Assembly: GCA_013365365.1 (NCBI GenBank) | Contig: JABVXU010000023.1 | Span: 186,001 to 250,000 of the forward strand | Direction: 5' to 3' | Source: Cruorifilaria tuberocauda | Taxonomy: Eukaryota; Nematoda; Chromadorea; Rhabditida; Onchocercidae | Length of the DNA stretch: 64,000 nt | Shown here: in pieces, positions 1 to 13,073 of the stretch | Position numbering within the stretch: position 1 is the stretch's first letter | How the letters are laid out: each line of letters begins with the position of its first letter | Notes under the pieces: generated by a model | Seen by the model: only the letters and a program-made list of their open reading frames with translations | The model's database searches: none | What the model was told of the DNA's origin: nothing | Program-made: the position numbers and the translations under genes

Positions 1-2
1 AT

Positions 3-2695
3 GCGGATGAAACGTTACCTTCGATGTTGCCTTCAACACAAACTTCCGTAACTGTGAATGACTTAGATAGGTTGACATTAGCATCCTTTAGATTGTATGA
101 AAACGGAATATTCATCGAAAAGACAAATGTTTTTATACATAATTCAAAATATGAAGATCTATCTTTATTACGAAGACATCTTTTTCTTAACAACTTACAC
201 GATGATTTTATTTGTAATAATTTCTAGAGATAATTTTAAGGCAGATTGAAACATTGATGAGATGTGAATGTATCTCGGAGCAAGAAGTAAAATCTCTCTG
301 TGCCAAAGCACGGGAAATCCTTCTCCAGGAAGGCAACGTACAAGTAGTCGATTCTCCTGTTACGGTGATCTTTTTTATTTGTATGAACTTCTTGAATTCT
401 TCAATTTTGACTGAATTATTTCATAGTAGTCTTGCATGGTACCAACATTAATATGTTATGCGATTATTTTTGTGATATCTAATATGTAATGCATATTTTA
501 GAAATATATATTTTGGTCAGTTATGTTATATTATAAAGCTAGCGAATTTAGTTAGTAATATAATACTTATTTCTTCATTCTCCTCTGAGGCTTGAACGGA
601 GTAGAAAATTTAACAATCAGTATTTATGTTTTCATGCTTAGAAAATGAAAAAAAAACTTCTCTTGCATTAGAAAGATATTTAGATATGTGGCGATATCCA
701 TGGTCAGTTTTATGATTTGATGGAATTATTCAGGGTTGGTGGTCAGGTTCCTGATACTAATTATCTTTTCCTTGGCGACTTTGTTGATCGTGGTTTTTAT
801 TCTGTCGAGGTAACTTGTTTCATTATTCATTTATTCTTTGATTACCGTGATCGAACTGCAGTTTTTCTTCACATTTCTAACGCTTTTTATAATTTTTAAA
901 CAAGATTGTAAATAATGATGAAACTAAGTTCAATTATATTTGATGAACCATATATTCAGTTTTGCCTAGACTTTTTCAAACTGTTACCTAGTATTTATTG
1001 CTTTTTAAGATAAATACTAAGCCTAGTGCATTCCGTTTCTAGCTTATTCATAATTTTTTATCTTTCAAGTAGATTTCATTTCTCAATTAAAACTAGCTTT
1101 TACATTTAAGCATTGAAGTCAGGGATTAAACAAGTTTGTTTCCTATAAAATAATCTTCGTCATTGTCGGCTTTTTCTAAACTAAACTTATATTTGGATAC
1201 ATAGTTATTTTATCCAATACTCGCTTGGCTTTAATTTTTCAGACATTTTTGCTATTGTTAGCCTTAAAAGTGCGATATCCTGATAGGATGATGTTGATAA
1301 GAGGGAATCACGAATCTCGGCAAATTACTCAAGTATACGGTTTTTATGACGAATGTTTGAGGAAATACGGTTCATCAGCCGTATGGAGGTAACTTGTTGA
1401 TTTGACCTTTTATTCACCTAAAAAAAGGAAAGCTGGCAGGCTTCCATCGTAGCATTAAATGCACATTTTTCCTTGAATTTTGTGCTATAAATGACTGTTG
1501 GTTCAGGTGTTGTACTGAAGTATTCGATTGTCTAAGTCTTTCTGCAGTCATTGCGGGTAAGGTATTCTGTGTCCACGGTGGTTTATCGCCATCAATACAA
1601 AATCTTGATCAAATTAGGACAATCGATAGGAAGCAGGAGGTAAATTCAGTGCATTTATATTATGTTACGTACATTTCCTGAAAAATGTTTTTAAATAACT
1701 ACTCAGTAGTTGAAATCTTGGTTTTCAGGTGCCTCATGATGGCCCAATGTGTGATTTGTTATGGTCAGATCCGGAGGAAAGTGTCGGTTGGGGTGTTAGT
1801 CCTCGGGGTGCAGGTTACTTATTCGGTTCTGACGTTGTTAAAGTTAGTTCTATCATCCTTCATATTTATGCTTAACTTTTTTTGTCCAGCATAATTCGCG
1901 TAAACAGCTGATTATGGTAGAAACGGTCATTTAAAGCTCATCAAAAGACGAAAAAATTAAAAAATTTTTCTGGGTAATTCACAGAAATCGCATATTGTCT
2001 AAGGAGTCATCTTTTGCTGCGTAAATTTTCCTTCTATTTTATTGTTTCCTCTTTTATCAAAGTTTTTTAACTTCGTTTTCCATTAATTAGATTTTCAGGC
2101 TTTCTGCCAAGCAAATGGCGTAGATTTGATTTGTCGGGCCCATCAGCTCGTTATGGAAGGTTACAAATGGCATTTCGGTGAAACGGTCTTAACAGTTTGG
2201 TCGGCTCCTAATTATTGTTACCGGTAATGTTAGTCTTCGTGAAGTTGTGCTTTTTTCGTTAATTACATTACTTTTGCGATTAAACTAATCACTTTTGATT
2301 TACGATTAGACTAATTGCTTCATCGCAGTTAGATTATAAATTATAGTTGTGGCAATGTCGCAGCCATTTTAGAACTTGATGAACAGTTAAACAAAGATTT
2401 CACTATTTTCGAAGCCGCACCACAGGTTTATTCATTTATTCAATTTTTTTGAAAAAGATTAAAAAATTTAAGGATTGAAAGAGATTCTTCGCTTCCACAT
2501 GTCCTTCTAAGCATTTCATGCTCTGATATCTTTTTAAATCTGATATCCATTTCTTTGCGGCTTGGCTGATATCATCTATGGATCAAACAATTAACATAGG
2601 TATCAAAAATAGTAATTCCGATTGTTCAGTGCATTTTTTTACAGGAAAATCGGGGTGCTCCAGCAAAAAAGCCTCAACCAGACTACTTTCTGTGA
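3..2695 (+). CDS. pph-4.1: Serine/threonine-protein phosphatase 4 catalytic subunit (5' end outside window)
   Basis: PPP-family metallophosphatase, the catalytic subunit of PP4, which acts in centrosome maturation, DNA repair and meiosis. Exons: 3-70, 241-364, 684-809, 1243-1388, 1507-1639, 1729-1842, 2099-2223, 2347-2425, 2645-2695 (322 codons visible). All PPP signatures are present: GDIHG, GDFVDRG, RGNHE, then HGGLSP, and a C-terminal tail ending PDYFL, the PP4/PP2A-type tail that is carboxymethylated. The tail matches the nematode PP4 form (APAKKP..DYFL) rather than PP2A or PP6. The frame of exon 1 stays open to the left edge; an ATG at 24 is available, but the true start may lie upstream. 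The donor at 71 (GTTGAC) is weak, yet the join rebuilds the conserved DLDRQIE segment. Family assignment is very secure; the choice between pph-4.1 and a paralogue rests on remembered sequence. Confidence 0.95.
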
Positions 2696-3823
2696 AGGCC
2701 ATTGAATATTATTTTGCTTTTCGTGACCTTAAAATTTGTAATCAGAGGATTGATACATCTAAGGTGAAACGATCGATAGCGGCTGTTAAATTTTTTTTTG
2801 TTTTTTTATTTCTCTTAATGTATAAGCTTTAATTATTGTGTATAGCATTTTGCCACACATTTGTTTATTTTCAATTAAAATTAGAATATGTTGTGATGTC
2901 TTTTCCATTTTATCGTACATTATTGATTAATTGGTTCGATATCCATTTGCACTAAATTTGATTTAGAAAAGAAAATGTTTCAAAGTCTTGATATAAATTT
3001 CTAGTCGTATAAAATAGTATTAGATCTTTTGCTTTGAAATGATTGGACTTGAGAATTACACCTCTGTTCATTTAATTTTTTTCTTCTTGTAATATGGACT
3101 GTCTTGTATTTTTTCTGGATATCACTAATATGATGCAATTATAATTTTTGTAAACCTGCCAAATTTGTTAATCCAAAACTTCCCCGTCTTCGTTACTTCA
3201 AAAATTAAAGGTTCATTGTCCAGCATGAGCTTTCGTTTTTCTTTTCTGCATGTTATGCTACGTAGTCGTTCTTGAGATGCGAAAACCTACTGGAATCAAA
3301 AGTTCCATAATATATTGCTTTATTAGAGGTAGAGCATAGCGCAGTAACGCAGTCATGATATGGAAAGAATTTGTGGCCAGAAGCTTTCTATACTTTTATT
3401 TCTTAGGAATAATACATTGTTGGGAACTTGAACAACGGATATAGGGAATAGGTTGACTAATTGCTTGTTAGTTAATTCCAGACCTTCAAAGATTCAAGAT
3501 TGCTTAACATGATTTCGTGGTTTTTTCTCATCCTTTTGAGGTTTTTAGTATTATCCAATAATTTTTCCAAGGATTCTTAATGATACTATGAAATTCAGGT
3601 TCCTCTTACGCATTTTCTTTATTTTTATCAAATACTTGACAAAATATCTATCAAAAAGATTTATGCACTACTAAAAAGTACAAGGGATGTAGAGTAGAAG
3701 AGGGGTGTACCATAATATATTGGTTTATAAACTTAGGATTTAATTTTTGCCCTTTATTTTACAGTAATTGATCTCAATGATTGGTACCAGTAGTTACTAT
3801 TCAAATTGAATTTAATTGTCTGA
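2696..3823 (+). other. Gap between PP4 and glutaredoxin genes
   Basis: About 1.1 kb of AT-rich DNA between two genes on the same strand. I see no coding exon. The spacing would allow a polycistronic unit in a filarial worm but does not show one. The glutaredoxin could equally have its own promoter here. Confidence 0.5.
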
Positions 3824-3874
3824 ATGGGAGATAATGCAAGAGTTAGGATGATGCTAATTTTAATTTTATTAAAG

Positions 3875-5422
3875 ATGTTCGGCTTGATGAGGATGATCAG
3901 GCAAGTTGCATTTCATACGTCTGGTTCATATGCTTTCTTCTGCGTATCGTCATCAGCATCGCTACCTGAGGCATTGAAAGTAAGAATTGAAAAGATGATC
4001 ACATCTGCTCCGGTTGTAGTTTTCATGAAAGGTACACAGTTGGAACCAATGTGCGGCTTTAGCAAAAGTGTCAAACTGGTGAGTTCTAGTTAAATACTGA
4101 AATGGAATAAAGGACCATTTTGGAAGTCCTATGATTTTCATGGTAAAACAGGAAGGAAAGAATTAACCATATCGTTTTAAATAGTTATTTAGTTGGAATG
4201 CTACCTCAATTCTTAAGTTCCAAAATGTTGGAATGATTTCATCCACTTAGCTGATGACTGCGAGCAGTCTATTATGTTTTCCTTTGTTTATTTGATCCAT
4301 AATAAATGATCTCGTGTTTTTGGGATATGGTTGTAAAGGATAAAAAAGCAATTTCAGTATTACATCTGGATTAACCTCCATACTGAGATTTCAAAAAATG
4401 TTTGCCACATTCATAAATCTGCCCCAGGTGGGAACATTTTCGTTAGACCAGATGAAAGCTTACCGAACTATTTTAAGATTTTCATATATTTTAGTCTGAT
4501 TTTATTTCCAGAGTTTTTCGTTTGCAGATTTTGGACTTTCATGAGGTTAAATTTAAAGATTATAATGTACTTGGCGACCATGACTTAAGAGAAGGCATCA
4601 AAGTATACAGCGACTGGCCTACAATACCTCAAGTAAGTTGATTTTGGTTCATTTGTGCGATAGTCAAATTTTTTCCTTCGAGGAAGAGAAAAGTGTAATG
4701 AAAAGAATTGAGGAAAAGATGTAGAACTGATTAACATTTAGATGTTTCTTCCCTTGGAAAAAAGTAACATACAAGAGCAAATGTGATGACTTCACCTTCA
4801 TTCTAAAATCTTTGAAAAAAGTTGAAATTTTCAAAAATACCCTGCACTATGTATGCATCAGTTTCTTAAATCATTTATGCCATGCATCAATAGCTTGATT
4901 AATGTTCGACATTTTAATTTATGGTATATAAAATGAAACATAACGATATCAATTGATTATATAAAAGTAATTTCCCTTCTTTATTCAACTAATTAATTTC
5001 CATTTTTTTCATTTCAAGAAAAAATGAAAGCATTTACAAGATAAAAGGAAGTATATATAAATAATGTGCAGTAATACGATTATAGGATATAGGAGAGCAT
5101 ATAATGAGAGAAAATGGAAAATGAGCGGAAAGAAAGAACAATAAATAAAATGAGTCATCCTAACGGAAAAGATTTGTGCACATTTTTTTCTATAGGATAT
5201 ATTTTTTGATTCGCATATTCTTGCATTAGACGTTTAAAGAAAATGAATACGTAGAAGAGAAAGTACGGAAAGAAGAAAAACAAAATTTTGTTTCAGGTTT
5301 ATGTGAATGGAAATTTCATAGGAGGCTGTGATATTCTTGCTAAAATGCATAAAAAAGGTGAAATCACGGAACTCTTCGAGAAGGAAGGTATAAAAACACG
5401 GTTTTCGGAAACAGCAAACTAG
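3875..5422 (+). CDS. glrx-5: Monothiol glutaredoxin 5, mitochondrial
   Basis: Iron-sulfur cluster carrier of the mitochondrial matrix. It accepts a [2Fe-2S] cluster from the ISCU scaffold and passes it to downstream targets. Exons 3875-4078, 4528-4632 and 5297-5422 give 144 residues, the usual GLRX5 length. The active-site motif is CGFS with the cysteine at residue 60, preceded by VVVFMKGT. Later come the TIPQVYVNG cis-proline segment and the GGCDIL glutathione-binding motif, also diagnostic. The first 30 residues are rich in Arg, Ser and hydrophobic residues with no acidic residue, fitting a mitochondrial presequence. The ATG at 3875 was chosen because it starts that presequence; an in-frame ATG at 3824 would add 17 residues. 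The stop lies 52 bases from the stop of the opposing PP2C gene, so the transcripts must overlap. Confidence 0.93.
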
Positions 5423-5474
5423 AAAAACATTAGAACGACGGTGATGTCGGTAGTTGTTGCGATAATGATGATGG

Positions 5475-8400
5475 TCACAATATTTGTGCTATAATTATTG
5501 TCATATTATCACAACCAGTGCCATCTCCTGCTGTATTTGGTGACAAACAGTGGTCACAGATCTGCAATTATGATCGTGAGAAATGCAATGCCCTAAGAGC
5601 ACCTGCATACTAACGCACACTTTAGTACTTCTTCCTCATTTTGTTAACAATAGTTTGCCCTAGTTATGCTATTACTTAAAATCGAATATTTGCTGTTCTA
5701 CAAAACAATATTTCTTAAAAGTTCATATCTATTAATTTAGCGTAAGTAATCCTACTGTAACGATTTTTAATTCCACTTCTCAATGCCCAAATTCAAGGTG
5801 CATCATTTATCTAAATAGGCATAAATTATTTTTTATTAAAGATATTTTCTGAAACTTCGGTGATTTTGATTCACAATTTTTCAAATAAATTAATTTATTA
5901 TCTGAACTACGAAATCAACCTATACATATCTCAAAAATATAATCTGTCTATATTTGTATTTATGTATGCTCTCTCAATTTAAAATTAAGATCGCTTAAGA
6001 CGATTCTCAACAATTATCTGGGATATAAATTTTAAAAAATGTAACGAACGATAACCTGTTCGCAGATATCTTTGAGACTTATGCCATCATTTATTCTCCG
6101 TCGTATGAAATCAACCGCTTCTTGGCTAGTAAGAGAATTCCTGAAGTTAGAGATTAGTCGGCAGCAAAAATACAAAGTAAACATTGTAATTAGGAAATAG
6201 CTCTCTCCCTCCTTCATTGGATGCTTTAGAAAAGATACAAATCTGGTAGTCCTAAAGCTTGAGGAATAAAATATAAGCCATATACCATATGCCATCACAA
6301 GCGATGATGATAAATTCGTCGCCTTGTGAAATTTTATACTGTTTAACATCTGGTAATGCCGAGATCATCTGTTCTTTCAATGGTAATGCAGCATTTTTCT
6401 TATAGAAATGATCACCTAAGGCTCTGAAAGGAAGAGTACTACAAAAAAAAGATTACATATAAACAGACATCCGCAATGCTTTATCAACCGTACACTTGTT
6501 GGCTCATCTTTGATTGGAAGCATTTTCAATCAAACTTTTTGAAAGGAACGCACCGCTTCTAGCCTTAGTGATTTTTGAAAAACTTTTTGAATTATTTTTG
6601 CAAAAAGTAGTCAGGACCATAATTTTTTGAAAGAAAAAGTAAGTTAACCTGGAAAGGTTCAAACCGCCATTAACCCGACCATCCATACTAATTTCGCCTC
6701 CAGCTGTTTCAATTCGCCTCCTTTCTAGAAATTAAAAAAAATATTTCGCTTGTTAAACAATCCATATAAGCAACATTATTGAATAATTCATTTCGAATAA
6801 AACTATAAGAAATAAAGAGCACTTTAATTTCTTTCTTGTTTTTTACTGAATAGGAAAGGAGAAACAAACCTATGTCATCTTCTGGCTTATGATCAACTGA
6901 CAATTCAACAGCCACACCGTTATGACATAACACTGCTCGACTATCACCCGCATTGCCAACCACAACCTTATCCTGAAGCAGTAGTATATGCAATCGATTT
7001 CTTTCCGAAGCAATGATCATGATTTAAAATTATTTTGTAGCTGTAAAATTTTCAGCAAGATGAAAATTTCTCAAATAAATTAAAAATATAGGGATATCAC
7101 GGATTTATTTTGCAAACATCAATCAATGCAGATCTTCTTTATACCGTGAGTCAGAATAAAACATTACCTTAAAAACTATGACAACGCATGCTGTCGTGCC
7201 TGAATCTTCACCTGGAGTATCGCCCGATGGGCAGGAATAAGTTTGTTCTGCCTACAACAATGAAGTTGAAATGAAGAAGTTATGGATATTAATTATTAAG
7301 TAAGTTATAAATATCGACAGCTTGAAAAATGATCATTCTTGATTATCTCCTGCTAGGATTTATCTAGTAAATTATTTGACTGCATTGATGCAATCCTTAA
7401 CTATCAGCGGCTTTACAATTTAAATTTACTTTAATCATTTTTGAAAATGAGTAAATTCCGGTGAACTGTATTGCAATAAATATATTTTTTTCCACACATA
7501 AATATGTGGTTCATATATATATATATAAAGTTTAGAGGTACAACACTGTTATTAATATTTAACGAGATGTTTTGAACTTACATCATCGATTTCTTCATCA
7601 TCTATTTCTTCTTCCTCTTCACCTTCACTCATTTCCTCATCAACATTGTAATCTTCATCTACTGACTCCGAATCCGAAGAAAACGTTATCTGTCCATCGT
7701 GAGTTCTGAAATATCGATAGTCTAAGAAGTGCAAAATCATGAATAATAATGGAATGATATACTATCTTTTTTGAAATTCGTTAGCACAAAAAATTATGCA
7801 CAAAATTCTATTTTTTCTCAAATAGAGGCATCAAAAAGGACTTAAAATCGACAGTTACTCACGCAGAAGGATGAGGAGTCTCGCCGGGTGACATGCAGTC
7901 ATCTCCATCACTTGAATCGATAGAAAGTATAGTAGTATTAACTTCAGCAGGACCTGCAACTTCTGACTCGCTATTTGCCGCTTCACTTTCTCCAGCAATC
8001 TCACATCTAAAACGAAAATGGATAATAGTAATTTATCATAAAAATCATGAATTAATACATAAAAACAATTAGTTCATTTTTGTTTATACGAACTAGTAAA
8101 ATTCAATGATCCTGTGATGTTGTCGTAAAGCAACAGCTCGAGTTTAACATTAAACCTTTCATCTTGAATTGCCGCTTGCGATTTATCGACTGCCGATCTA
8201 CTCGAGAGTGCATCCTTTCTCCTAGTTTCCGATGCACCTTCTTCAACATCTGTAATTAACATTAATAGAGCATCCCATCCACTTTTAAATATCGGAAATC
8301 TTTATAATGACGCACATAAAATTATTAAAACAATAAATGGTTGGATGGAGATACCGAAAAAATGTATAAAGAGAAAATGTAGTCCCTTTTTAAAATCGAT

Positions 8401-10005
8401 TCTAACTACTGTTTTGACATCAAAATTTCAGATTTATTAAAAATCAAACTGGAGTTTAAGATTAACAGCAGAAACCATTTGAGGATTTGGTGCGCTTCGC
8501 TTTTAAGATATTAGGTGGCGATTCCCCCATTCGTTTTTTGGCTTTCTCGTCCACTGTCTTTTCTTCCGCTTTTTTACTCACAGTATCACCATTCCGATCC
8601 TTCTCGTTTGTTTCCTGTTCCAATATATCTGATCCATTTTCTTGAATTTTCTTCTCAGATTCTTCCATTTTCTAAATGCATAATGAATGAAAATTGCCAA
8701 TTTTATAAATATTTTGCTCTTTAATTGACGAGATTCAGAATATAAGCGCCATTCCAATTTATTAATCAGTTAATAAATTTAAGGTAGAATAGAAAGTTAC
8801 CGAAACATCACAACTAAATGAAAGCGAAGGTAATGGATGATCACCTGCGCTTGCTCCTGTTCTCTACCTTGTTGCTCGAGCTGTGTATGCAACTCATTGA
8901 GATCAATGACCGATTGCTTGCCATTTTGCTCTCTATGTAAAATGATTCCATATCTTTCTAATATCGTTTCAATCGGCATTCCAGCTTCTTCATACAATGC
9001 TTGCTAAATAGGAAAGATAAGTGAATCATCTCATAAATTACGATTTCGGTATTTAAAAAAAAAGCTCTAAAGCCTCTGAGCAGATGAAAATCAACCTTGT
9101 CTTCATCATCATCGCTTGATTCGTCATGTTTTGATCCCACACTACCTGCTATTCTCTTTAGTTCTTTCGTAACTGCCTCGGTTCTATAAAATACAGAACT
9201 TTAAGTACAATGATGTAGAGAAATCTTTACAAATAAAATCTGACAAGACATATCAAAAGGGATGATTTTATAAATTGATTACTATTTATAACCTTAATAA
9301 TTCATCCAATTCCAAGAAAGTATCTTGTATAGCTTTTGCATAATTACCCGAAAACCATGAATTATTTCCTTTCAACATATCTGGTAAATGATGTGCACTG
9401 TACTGTGCCACTTCACTTCCTGAAGTATATATTTCTTTGGTAGCATCCAACAACACAAAAATAATCCTTCACTTTGAGAATTCATACACTTCATTAGTGA
9501 ACTAATTACATTGCATTACATTACATACATTTATAAGAAATTTACCTCCATGACCATCGTAAACAGCGAAAAAAGAAGAATCTTCGTCATAATTTACAAT
9601 ACAATTATGTGCATCCTGGAATGAAACGAGGACAATGAATATTCCAGAATCATTTATCTAAATCGTAACTAATTCGAAACTACGAATCAAATTTATTTGT
9701 TCATTACTCATCCCGACACTAAAAGACGTACCTCCATTAATATCGGAATATGTTTGATAATTTAGATAAAACCGCTATACTGCTGCAGCAGTAATTGTTC
9801 TACATAATTCGACAGAAAGACCAATTTTTTGAAAAATTCATAGTAAAAATAGGCAGCTAACTTTAAACTGATTAATTTCGAAATCTCAAACAACCTCTTG
9901 ATTAATACGCCATCCCTGCATACTTGTCGCAGCATAACAGATTCGCTCATTGCCACCACATTCGGATACTTTTTCGGTTATTGGCTTACTTAGATAGGCA
10001 CCCAT
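5475..10005 (-). CDS. ppm-1.G: PP2C-family protein phosphatase, PPM1G type
   Basis: Mg/Mn-dependent serine/threonine phosphatase of the nuclear PPM1G group, which acts on splicing, histone and P-TEFb-linked substrates. Fifteen exons: 10005-9895, 9615-9546, 9419-9293, 9183-9096, 9003-8845, 8671-8476, 8249-8156, 8006-7863, 7705-7582, 7251-7168, 6972-6870, 6724-6649, 6423-6286, 6140-6056, 5561-5475 (561 residues). It starts MGAYLS, keeping the N-myristoylation-type glycine of the family, then has WR.N.EDAH-like and DGHGG metal-site motifs (Asp57). Exons 4-9 encode a long low-complexity acidic insert ending in a Glu/Asp run near 7582-7660, the hallmark of PPM1G. The catalytic core then resumes with DSGTTA, NAGDSR, DHKPED, DGIWN (Asp502) and GTGCDNMT (Asp551). 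The last exon was found by this C-terminal motif. Its 3' end faces glrx-5 and its 5' end faces the lipase gene across 3 kb. Confidence 0.94.
5884..5899. promoter_or_regulatory. Palindromic bidirectional poly(A) signal candidate
   Basis: A perfect 16-bp palindrome containing AATAAA on both strands. On the plus strand it is the first canonical AATAAA after the glrx-5 stop at 5422, so it probably ends that transcript. On the minus strand it lies inside the last intron of the PP2C gene. Whether it is used there is unknown. Confidence 0.4.
7511..7528. repeat. Short (AT)n run in PP2C intron
   Basis: Uninterrupted alternating TA dinucleotides in the intron between exons 9 and 10 of the PP2C gene. 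A simple microsatellite; no function is suggested. Confidence 0.8.
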
Positions 10006-13000
10006 ATGTGTTGACTGTCTCCAGCTATATGTGTATAACTGCAACGGTGGTGAAATTGATCCCAAAAGAATGAAAAGTTTGATTATAATATTTTACAAAT
10101 ACTACTTTGAACTTTCGTTCAAGGTATCAGGACAGAAACACATATTTATGTTCTTTCTATGTATGAAAAAAATAGCACAAAGAGAGTGCGAATCACACAT
10201 GAAAGAACACACACGCTCATGAACTATAAGCAAACAAATGATAGTTATTCGAGCTATTTTCCATTAAATAATTTAATCCGAAAAAAAACAGACAAAACAA
10301 ATGAATTCGAAAGAGTAACGCTTAAATTTGCATAAAATTCACCAAAGAAAAAAAATAAATATGAAAGAGGAAGGACTCTTGTGAATGATAACAAGGACAA
10401 TATACGAATACTCCGTTGTCGAAAAATAGATAAAAATTATTGGAGCATATGTTTCTAACTGCTATCCAAAAGTTGGTAATCGACACTTCATATATATATA
10501 TACTTACCGGAATGACCAGTACCTAATATCTAATCAATGAGATAATCAGCACTAAATATCTAGGGAACTTTTCTAGCCAATTTTGATCATTAAAATAATG
10601 AAAATCCAAAAGAAGAACTGAGCAACATTTAATATGAGCATCGAATTGTTATATAATTCAAATAGTTCCATTTGGGGACATCTGAGAGACATATTATTTG
10701 ATTATTAGAAAATCAAGGAATCTACAATGTTCATATTTCAATTATCTCTGACGTGCATCATGTATTAACTGCGAAAACTGAACGCAAAATTTCAAATTCT
10801 TGTGTTAATAAGAAGAAAAAAGACCATGTATTGTCTATCATACTTATTTACGTAAAATTTGGTCTAGCAGAAAACGAAAATAAAAAAAAATCAAAACCAA
10901 TGCCAAAATGTCAAATGTCAAAGCAAGGAGCTTATCTGATAACGAAAAAACGATCGAAAAAATGGAAGACTGAGACAGGGGAAAGTGGACAAATGGGACT
11001 TCTAACAGCGAATAATTTCAAAATGGTTTCAAGTTTCAATCTTTGAAATTAAAGAGGTAATTTTTTATCTCCCACATTGCTTTATCTGAATGTATTGGAT
11101 ATTAATGAACTGCACAGGGTGACATTTCACTGAAATCATTACGTGTGTATAAAAAAACAACTTATCCTCCCAAACCTCTAAAACCGCCATTCAAAGGCTT
11201 GCATTGAACGACCAGCACGCCACATTTCACGGCTAGTCGAACATTACTCTTAGTTTAGCGGACAAAAGGCGGCCGATGGTTCAGCATGTTGGGTTATTGT
11301 GTTCAGATACATCCCTTTCACTGCGCAAATACATATAAGCTCGTTAATCCTTTAGATGCTTGCCTGTTTGTGCGATAGCTATTCTATTCCCTTGTTTCCA
11401 TTTTTGCTAATAACATTCTCCAAAGCAAACACTTGATACATCCTTAGAATTTTTGAGTGAAATTTTAATTTGCAAGTTTTTGTTGCTAATAGCAGAATAT
11501 GCTGTTCGTTTATAATTTATGCAATGTATATAGATTAGTTAGATTTACCTTCATTGAATATGTGTTTGGGAATATTGTATTAACTTCCTTATATCAATGT
11601 CAATGTCATACTGTTTAAGTAGTATTTTGATTAATTAAGGAAGAAAAATTTTAGTAAAATTTCAACAATTTAAAATTTGAAACGGAAAAAGGAAACACCT
11701 TCACTGTTCCATTTAATATTCTCTTTGGTGTGAAAAGAGTGAGAATTCTTCGAAGAATGTGAATCACTGACAATGGAAAATAGAAATAGAAATGGATCTT
11801 CTGCGATGATTGATGTTATAAATAAATTTAAAATGGATCCTTGAAATGTCGTTTTAATGTACTATGCAAATGAGTATGCTTACATAGTGGTAAGCTAAGT
11901 TCATCAACGAACCAGAAAAATCCACATAAAAGCAATTGATTGTTTGAATAGCACGATTGTTTTAGCACTTGCTATATTTTTTCGGTGATATTACAATATG
12001 TCCGAGAAAGAAGAAAAAAAAATTTCAGTAAATGTTAAAGGTACAAAATTCAGTGGGTCGTTCGATCACATTTAGAGTTTGGTCTTCATTTCTGATTTTT
12101 TCTATCAATTACTAATGTTTGTAAAACCTTTACATATTCCGACATTTAATTTACCACTTATTAGCGGATTAATACTTATCTACTAGCTCCTACCCATTGC
12201 AGGTCGACTGATACCTTTCCGATGATCCGATCTATTATGAGCCACGGTGCATCCCGGTTGGTTTTGATTTTCTATTCTGTCTATTACTGTATCACCGTAT
12301 TCATTGATTCTAGCCTTGCAATCCGGTAGGGGCGTGTATCCCGATGGTAACTCTCTGAGCAAGTATCATCAATTTCTTATTTATATTTTTAAATTTTGCG
12401 CGTGAGAACAACTAAGCACGGTATTTGGTATTCCCACCGCTTAAAAAAATGAAATTCTATATAAGCCATGTCAAGAAATATTTTCATTCCCATCCCTTAT
12501 TGTGCCATAGGAAAGCAGTTTAATTTGTAGAGTGACTTCTATCAGAGGGCAGTTTTTATCATTATTACCTTTAACAATTCAAATGCTGTAGATTCTAAGT
12601 GGGAACAAATGTAAAAGTGTATCATTATATTTTTATTAAATGCTTGCCAAACTTATGTATTTGTCAACATTTTTCCAAGACTCGGTCTTTCTCATTTATC
12701 GTAGATATAGTTTACTCTTTTGCTCTTAGCAAAATATGTGTATTGATATTGAAAAAGAAGTTACCGATACCAAGATAGTAGCAGAGGATAGAATAAAATA
12801 AGTCCATTAGCTAAAAATAACTTATAACGAATTTTTAGTATCAATGATCTCAATTTTTATAGCAAATTATTTGCATCTAGTTAAGGGAAAATGAATTTAC
12901 GTATTGAAGCTGTTTTGTGGATTTTTTTACACATATATATTTATGTATGCATCAAATTAAATAAATGTTTGATATCTGATTTTATGTGTTTCTGTAATAG

Positions 13001-13073
13001 AAATTTTTATTTCAACACCTTTAATTTTGACTAAAATACATTTGCTTTAGTGACAGAGAATAAATTATCGTAG
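10006..13073. other. Intergenic region between divergent PP2C and lipase genes
   Basis: Three kilobases between two divergent start codons, so it should hold both promoters. It is mostly AT-rich and without a convincing exon. Two patches, about 11150-11350 and 12180-12370, are clearly richer in G+C than the surroundings and could be promoter sequence, an untranslated exon or an old decayed repeat. A 97-codon open frame at 10753-11046 is lysine-rich and without splice context; I do not regard it as a gene. A TTTGCTTTAG acceptor ending at 13050 lies 23 nt before the lipase ATG and is a plausible spliced-leader addition site. Confidence 0.6.

Noticed and set aside
2932..2943. GGTTCGATATCC, another B-box-like word
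   Set aside because: The flanks do not form a T-stem and no cloverleaf can be drawn.
10753..11046. 97-codon open frame upstream of the PP2C gene
   Set aside because: Lysine-rich, low-complexity, no domain, no neighbouring exon or splice signals; consistent with chance in A-rich DNA.
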